This document shows, in pieces, positions 60,081 through 64,000 of a stretch of DNA of 64,000 bases. Below the pieces are notes generated by a model. It did not search any database. It saw only the letters and a program-made list of their open reading frames with translations, and was not told the origin of the DNA. Made by a program: the position numbers and the translations under genes. The DNA is from Bradyrhizobium sp. 1 (GTDB lineage: Bacteria > Pseudomonadota > Alphaproteobacteria > Rhizobiales > Xanthobacteraceae), in assembly GCF_023073315.1 (NCBI RefSeq), contig NZ_JADPJH010000022.1, positions 315,944 to 379,943 of the forward strand, in the 5' to 3' direction. The first letter of the stretch is position 1. The number at the start of each line of letters is the position of its first letter.

Positions 60081-60109
60081 CGATCAAATAGGTTATGAAG
60101 GAGGTGACG

Positions 60110-60805
60110 ATGGCGAAGGGCGATGCCGCGGTGATTCTGGCCCACGGCGCGTGGGCAGACGGGTCGAGCTGGGCGCGCGTCGTCACGGCGCTTGCGGCCG
60201 AGGGGATCAAGGCGAAGGCGGCGCCGCTGCCGCTGACCTCGCTTGCGGATGATGTCGCAGCCCTCAACCGGAGCCTGGATCGTACCGATGGTCCGATCGT
60301 CCTCGCGGGACACGCCTATGCCGGAGCGGTCATTGCGCTCGCGCGCCCTGCACGCGTGAAGGCGCTGGTCTATGTGGCGGCGCTTGCTCCCGACGAAGGC
60401 GAGAAGGTTGCGGACGTATTCTACCGCCTGCCCCCGCACCGGCAGGCACCAAAGCTTGCGCCTGACGACAACGGCCTGATCTGGCTGCCTGAGGACGCTT
60501 TCGCAACGGCGTTCGCACAGAACGCCTCAACGGAGGATCGTGCCGTTCTTGCAGCCGTGCAGCGGCCGATCTCCGGTAATTGCATCACCGTCCCGGCCGG
60601 GCGGCCGCTCTGGAAGGACCTCCCGAGCTGGTTCCTGATTGCCGAGCAGGACCGCATGATTGCACCCGAGACGCAGCGCTTCATGGCGGAGCGCATGAAG
60701 GCCAACATCCGCACGCTCGCCGTCGATCACACCCCGAGCGTCACCGCCCCCAAGGCCGTTGCCGACATCATTCGCGACGCGCTGCATGCCGTGAGCGGCA
60801 AGTAG
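60110..60805 (+). CDS. Alpha/beta hydrolase with Ala at the nucleophile position
   Basis: About 231 residues. ILAHGAWADGSSWARVV opens the fold and the elbow reads AGHAYAGAVI, where Ala 69 replaces the usual Ser of GHSYGG, so hydrolysis by the common mechanism is doubtful. AAGGAGGTGA precedes the ATG, an unusually strong ribosome site. It heads a two-hydrolase run and is divergent from the CGNR protein gene. Confidence 0.82.
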   Translation: MAKGDAAVILAHGAWADGSSWARVVTALAAEGIKAKAAPLPLTSLADDVAALNRSLDRTDGPIVLAGHAYAGAVIALARPARVKALVYVAALAPDEGEKVADVFYRLPPHRQAPKLAPDDNGLIWLPEDAFATAFAQNASTEDRAVLAAVQRPISGNCITVPAGRPLWKDLPSWFLIAEQDRMIAPETQRFMAERMKANIRTLAVDHTPSVTAPKAVADIIRDALHAVSGK

Positions 60806-60866
60806 CGCGCGACCGGATCTCATCTCGTCAAGTCAACCACAGCAGTGACCAGCAACGGAGAATGTC

Positions 60867-61718
60867 ATGACCTCCACAAGATATCGCACGGCCGACGTCG
60901 ACGGCTTCAAGGTGTTTTATCGCGAGGCCGGCCTTGCCGGCGCACCGAAGCTGCTGCTGCTGCACGGCTTCCCGAGCGCGGGCCACATGTTCCGCGACCT
61001 GATCCCGCTGCTGGCTGACAAATTTCACATCGTGGCGCCGGACCTTCCCGGCTTCGGCCAGTCCGACATGCCGTCGCGTGAAACCTTCCGCTACACGTTC
61101 GACAATGTTGCGCACGTCATCGAGCGCTTCACCGAGGTGATCGGCTTCGACCGCTTCGCGGTCTACGTCTTCGACTACGGCGCGCCGACCGGCTTCCGAC
61201 TCGCGCTCAGCCATCCCGAGCGGATCACCGCCATCATCTCGCAGAACGGCAACGCGTATGAGGACGGCCTCAGCGATGGCTGGACTCCGATCAAGGCCTA
61301 TTGGCAGGACCCCTCGCCTGCGAATCGCGAGGCGCTGCGCGCCTTCCTCACACCCGATGCGACGCGCTGGCAGTACACCCATGGCGTCCCCGATCCGACG
61401 ACCGTGTCGCCGGATGGCCAGAACCTCGACAATTATTATCTCGCACGTCCAGGCTCCGACGATGTGCAGCTCGATCTGTTCGGCGACTACAAGAGCAATG
61501 TCGCGCTCTATCCCGCCTTCCAGACCTATTTCCGCACGCACAAGCCGCCGTTCCTCGCAGCCTGGGGCAAGAACGATCCGTTCTTCATTCCGCCCGGCGC
61601 CGAGGCGTTCAAGCGCGACAATCCCAATGCCGTGGTGCAGTTCTTCGACACCGGCCATTTCGCGCTGGAGACGCATGCGCGGGAGATCGCGGCCAGCATT
61701 CGGGCGTTCCTGACGTAA
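60867..61718 (+). CDS. Alpha/beta hydrolase, haloalkane dehalogenase/epoxide hydrolase type
   Basis: 283 residues. LLLHGFPSAGHMFRDLIP is the oxyanion region, VFDYGAP places the nucleophile Asp at 103, and DTGHFALE the catalytic His at 264. An Asp nucleophile is typical of dehalogenases and epoxide hydrolases rather than esterases. It is 61 bases after the previous hydrolase on the same strand. Substrate unknown. Confidence 0.88.
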   Translation: MTSTRYRTADVDGFKVFYREAGLAGAPKLLLLHGFPSAGHMFRDLIPLLADKFHIVAPDLPGFGQSDMPSRETFRYTFDNVAHVIERFTEVIGFDRFAVYVFDYGAPTGFRLALSHPERITAIISQNGNAYEDGLSDGWTPIKAYWQDPSPANREALRAFLTPDATRWQYTHGVPDPTTVSPDGQNLDNYYLARPGSDDVQLDLFGDYKSNVALYPAFQTYFRTHKPPFLAAWGKNDPFFIPPGAEAFKRDNPNAVVQFFDTGHFALETHAREIAASIRAFLT

Positions 61719-61802
61719 CGGACGCGTGGCATCCTCAATTGGCCGCTATCGGACAACAGCAGTCGCGATGGGTATGATGCAAATGACAAGGGGGCGACCA
61801 TC

Positions 61803-62432
61803 ATGGCGCATGCGAGGCGGACTCCGGAACGGCTCAGCGCATTCTCCGACGGCGTGTTCGCCGTCCTGATTACCGTGCTGGTGCTGGAGCTTCGCCCGCC
61901 CGAAACCCCGACCTTCGCGGCATTGCTGGCGCTGTGGCCGACCTGGCTCTCTTACGCCGTGAGCTACGTCTTCATCGCGATCGTCTGGGTCAACCATCAT
62001 CATCTGATGCGCTATGCCAGCGAGGCGACGCCGCGGCTGATGTGGTTCAACTTCGCGCACCTGTTCTCGGTGTCGTTGCTGCCGCTCTCCACCGCCTGGA
62101 TGGCAGTGAGCGAGCTCGCGCCGCAACCGGTCGCGTTCTATGCCGCGGTGTTCTTCCTGGTGAACGCGACCTATGTCGCGCTGATCTGGGATCTGGTCGG
62201 ACGCGCGCCGGTCAGCGAGGTGCCGCCGCGAGAGCGCCGGCTCATGCGCATCCGTGCAATCCTGACGCTTGGCATCTTCGCGCTCGCGGCCGTGGTCGCC
62301 TTGAAATTCCCGGTCATCGGGCTCGTGATGTGTTGCTGCTGCCTGCTCGGCTACCTGAAACCGGAGGCACCGGGTGCCGACGAAGATACACCCTCTACGC
62401 CGCGAGCTTCTGCTGATCGCGAAATGCGCTGA
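61803..62432 (+). CDS. TMEM175-type (DUF1211) channel-like membrane protein
   Basis: 209 residues with about six helices. RLSAFSDGVFAVLITVLVLEL contains the RxxxFSDG motif that defines the TMEM175 potassium channel family. The His-rich loop VWVNHHHLMRY is also typical. It may conduct K+ or H+. Its C-terminal end overlaps the convergent zinc-peptidase gene by 38 bases. Confidence 0.87.
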   Translation: MAHARRTPERLSAFSDGVFAVLITVLVLELRPPETPTFAALLALWPTWLSYAVSYVFIAIVWVNHHHLMRYASEATPRLMWFNFAHLFSVSLLPLSTAWMAVSELAPQPVAFYAAVFFLVNATYVALIWDLVGRAPVSEVPPRERRLMRIRAILTLGIFALAAVVALKFPVIGLVMCCCCLLGYLKPEAPGADEDTPSTPRASADREMR

Positions 62433-63384
62433 TCGCCATGTGCACGAGGTGCAGTTTGCCTTGCACCGCCGGCGAAATGTCGAACGGATAGGCGTCGCTC
62501 ATGCCGAGCGAGCGGTTGAGCTCGTTGAGGCCGCGGGCGAGAGGGGTCCACAATGCCAGCAGCGCCTCGAAGTCGCTCTCCAGATAGGGATCCGTTAAGG
62601 TCTGCCGTGCGCGCTCGTCCAACGACAGCGGCAGACCTGCAGGTGAGTCGAGTGTCGACAGGATGTGGAGAAAATGCGCGAATGTTTCCGCCCAATCCTC
62701 CCAGGGATGGGAGGTCGCGTATTCGCTGATGAAGCCGCTTTGGTCGTATGAACGCTCGGTTCGTCCGTAGTAGCCGCTGATCGCGGCCTGATAATCCTGC
62801 GTCTCGTCGCCGAAGATCAGCTTGAACGGCGCCTGGAATGTCGTGCCGTTGACGAGCAGGTCCCAGTAGAAGTGTCCAATCTCGTGCCGGAAGTGCCCGA
62901 GCAGGGTCCGGTACGGCTCCCGGAACGCCACACGACGGGCCTCGCGTTCGACATCGTCGGCTTCTGCGAGATTGAGCGTTATCACGCCCGACAGATGCCC
63001 CGTCAGGATCGGATTGATCTCGTCGGAGAGAAAATCGAATGCGACACGGTCACCACCACGGGATTCGAGCGGAAGTCCCAGCCGGCGAAGATCGTAGAGA
63101 AGACGGCGCTTGGCTTGCTCCACTCGCCGCCAAAGCATGACGTTCCTGGTGCTGCCAAGATGCGGGATGGTCCGCGTGAGGCGACAGGAGTCGCAGTACC
63201 AGTCCGTGCCATCGACACACCAGTTACAACCAATGATCTCCCGGTTGCGGCAGGCCTGATTGAAGGCGAGTTTCGTCAGGTTGATGCACGAAGGATCGAA
63301 CGCCAACTGGGTGCCACAGTTGGCGCAGGCGGTGTGCTCGAACGAGACGGGATGCCGACACGACGGACACTGGAATAGCTTCAC
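62395..63384 (-). CDS. Zinc-ribbon protein with putative metallopeptidase domain
   Basis: About 329 residues. The N-terminus holds Cys pairs for zinc ribbons (CPSCRHP, CANCGTQL, CNWCVDGTDWYCDSC). HEIGH at 167-171 is a zinc-peptidase motif and EDWAETFAHFLH supplies a third ligand. The family (putative zinc-binding metallo-peptidase) has no known substrate. The GTG at 63384 matches the usual N-terminus (VKLFQCPSC); an ATG at 63447 is an alternative. It overlaps the TMEM175-type gene by 38 bases, tail to tail. Confidence 0.83.
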   Translation of the reverse strand: MKLFQCPSCRHPVSFEHTACANCGTQLAFDPSCINLTKLAFNQACRNREIIGCNWCVDGTDWYCDSCRLTRTIPHLGSTRNVMLWRRVEQAKRRLLYDLRRLGLPLESRGGDRVAFDFLSDEINPILTGHLSGVITLNLAEADDVEREARRVAFREPYRTLLGHFRHEIGHFYWDLLVNGTTFQAPFKLIFGDETQDYQAAISGYYGRTERSYDQSGFISEYATSHPWEDWAETFAHFLHILSTLDSPAGLPLSLDERARQTLTDPYLESDFEALLALWTPLARGLNELNRSLGMSDAYPFDISPAVQGKLHLVHMAISAFRDQQKLAA

Positions 63385-63427
63385 GTTTTCTGGTCCCAAA
63401 CAAACGGCACACCGGAAGATCGGCCTA

Positions 63428-63634
63428 TCAGGAACTCTTGCGATCATTCTTGCCGGCTAGCAACGCACGTTGCATCCGAAGGGCCTGCTGCCTTAACCAG
63501 CCGGCGCGCTTCGCGTTCAAAAGCCTCGATCGCGACCGTGGCTTCTTCGCGGGCGCATTCTCGCCAACCGGGAGAGCAGCCCACATGCGATGAGGCTGAA
63601 CTGACATCGGTCCGGTACTGCGTTTCTGAGCCAT
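63428..63634 (-). CDS. Small very basic unknown protein (68 aa)
   Basis: MAQKRSTGPMSVQPHRMWAALPVG, then KKPRSRSRLLNAKRAGWLRQQALRMQRALLAGK is strongly basic and helical at the C-terminus, like a nucleic-acid-associated peptide. No domain recognised. It precedes the zinc-peptidase gene on the same strand with a 43-base gap. Confidence 0.5.
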   Translation of the reverse strand: MAQKRSTGPMSVQPHRMWAALPVGENAPAKKPRSRSRLLNAKRAGWLRQQALRMQRALLAGKNDRKSS

Positions 63635-63760
63635 AGTTCGACAACACCGGATTGAATGCCGGGTTCCTCAGGGTCCGGAAGAGCACCGGCTTTCAAATAC
63701 GACAAGGCGAGCACGACCTGGGTGCCCGGGAAGAAGTAAAGCCGTTGATACCGACACGTC

Positions 63761-63794
63761 GAGAGGGCTCGCCGCAACCGCGGCGAGCCCTCTC
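63761..63794. terminator. Strong hairpin near the window end
   Basis: GAGAGGGCTCGCCGC and GCGGCGAGCCCTCTC are perfect 15-base complements with a 4-base loop. No clear T-run is adjacent. It lies between two minus-strand genes and may stop or stabilise the transcript. Confidence 0.5.
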
Positions 63795-63831
63795 ACGTCT
63801 GACACTGCTTCATTCATCGCCGACAAGACAA

Positions 63832-63863
63832 CGCCGCCGCCGACAATGAAGTCGACGGCGGCG
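63832..63863. terminator. Second hairpin near the window end
   Basis: CGCCGCCGCCGAC and GTCGACGGCGGCG match at 12 of 13 positions around a 6-base loop. It begins 31 bases after the stop codon of the edge gene on the minus strand, a suitable place for a terminator, although it lacks a T-run. Confidence 0.45.
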
Positions 63864-63893
63864 CAATCGGATCAGCTATTTCGGGCTAACGCA

Positions 63894-64000
63894 TCAATTC
63901 CTTGCCGGAGCCGTTGCCGCCGCCGAGCGCGCCGGACGCGGCGCGCCGGGTTCGGCAACGGGAGCAGCCGGCGCGCGCGAGCGCATGATGGCTGCGTCAA
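63894..64000 (-). CDS. C-terminal fragment of a protein extending beyond the window
   Basis: The frame open to the right edge ends in IMRSRAPAAPVAEPGAPRP and SAAATAPARN, a low-complexity Ala/Pro tail. The N-terminal part is outside. A competing frame ending GGGNGSGKELMR has a stop at the edge. Identity cannot be told. Confidence 0.4.
   Translation of the reverse strand, partial: DAAIMRSRAPAAPVAEPGAPRPARSAAATAPARN

Noticed and set aside
1..64000. Prophage, integrative element, CRISPR or insertion sequence
   Set aside because: No integrase, transposase, phage structural gene, tRNA attachment site or regular direct-repeat array was seen; repeats are short palindromes between ordinary genes.

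Overview
The window is high-GC, gene-dense chromosomal DNA of an alphaproteobacterium, most likely Bradyrhizobium or a close relative (family Nitrobacteraceae). The assignment rests on four things: a textbook ROSE-type RNA thermometer before a small heat-shock gene, several dispersed palindromic repeats of the kind scattered through Bradyrhizobium genomes, two FNR/FixK-type boxes, and overall gene content (TRAP transport, a membrane-anchored formate dehydrogenase, many regulators of the TetR and LysR families). No tRNA, rRNA, CRISPR array, insertion sequence or prophage was seen. This is inference from recognised motifs; no database search was run.

Layout. 1-5.2 kb: an outer-membrane protein fragment, small unknown genes, a secreted helical-repeat protein, a DUF417 membrane protein, two gene remnants (TetR and SDR) joined back to back, and a DUF2336 protein. 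5.2-11 kb: a large AsmA-family protein, then a cytochrome P450 and a TetR regulator divergent around a perfect operator palindrome. 11.2-20.5 kb: a complete periplasmic formate dehydrogenase locus (Tat-targeted small protein, molybdopterin catalytic subunit, Fe-S subunit, cytochrome b subunit) with an accessory block (multi-cluster ferredoxin protein, DUF3305, DUF3306, TorD-like chaperone, two tiny membrane proteins). 20.5-27.3 kb: two GGDEF-EAL proteins flanking an MFS transporter. 27.5-32.6 kb: a periplasmic binding protein facing a TRAP transporter operon that ends in a 2-hydroxyacid dehydrogenase.

32.9-40.7 kb: DoxX/LysR pair, a secreted caspase-like protein, a SulP transporter, a GlcD-type flavin dehydrogenase, a thioesterase and a DUF1328 peptide. 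40.9-49.2 kb: a UvrD/PcrA helicase that carries an in-frame palindromic repeat insertion, a lone HicB-like protein, a Cys-rich secreted protein plus OmpA-like protein, a three-gene set (Mpo1-like, NAD-dependent epimerase, ICMT-like methyltransferase) and a PQQ-type sorbosone dehydrogenase. 49.2-53.6 kb: aspartate dehydrogenase and LysR facing an MFS transporter and a tartrate/D-malate dehydrogenase. 53.6-55.3 kb: ROSE-controlled Hsp20 followed by three small unknown genes. 55.3-64 kb: a LysM-lipase fusion, lipoproteins with a TetR regulator and two matched operators, a CGNR zinc-finger protein, two alpha/beta hydrolases, a TMEM175-type channel, a zinc metallopeptidase and a fragment at the edge.

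Working together: the formate dehydrogenase locus is the best defined physiological unit (formate oxidation feeding the quinone pool). The accessory proteins next to it are the least understood and the strongest candidate for new biology. The TRAP, MFS, tartrate, GlcD and hydroxyacid dehydrogenase genes fit use of organic acids in soil or the rhizosphere.
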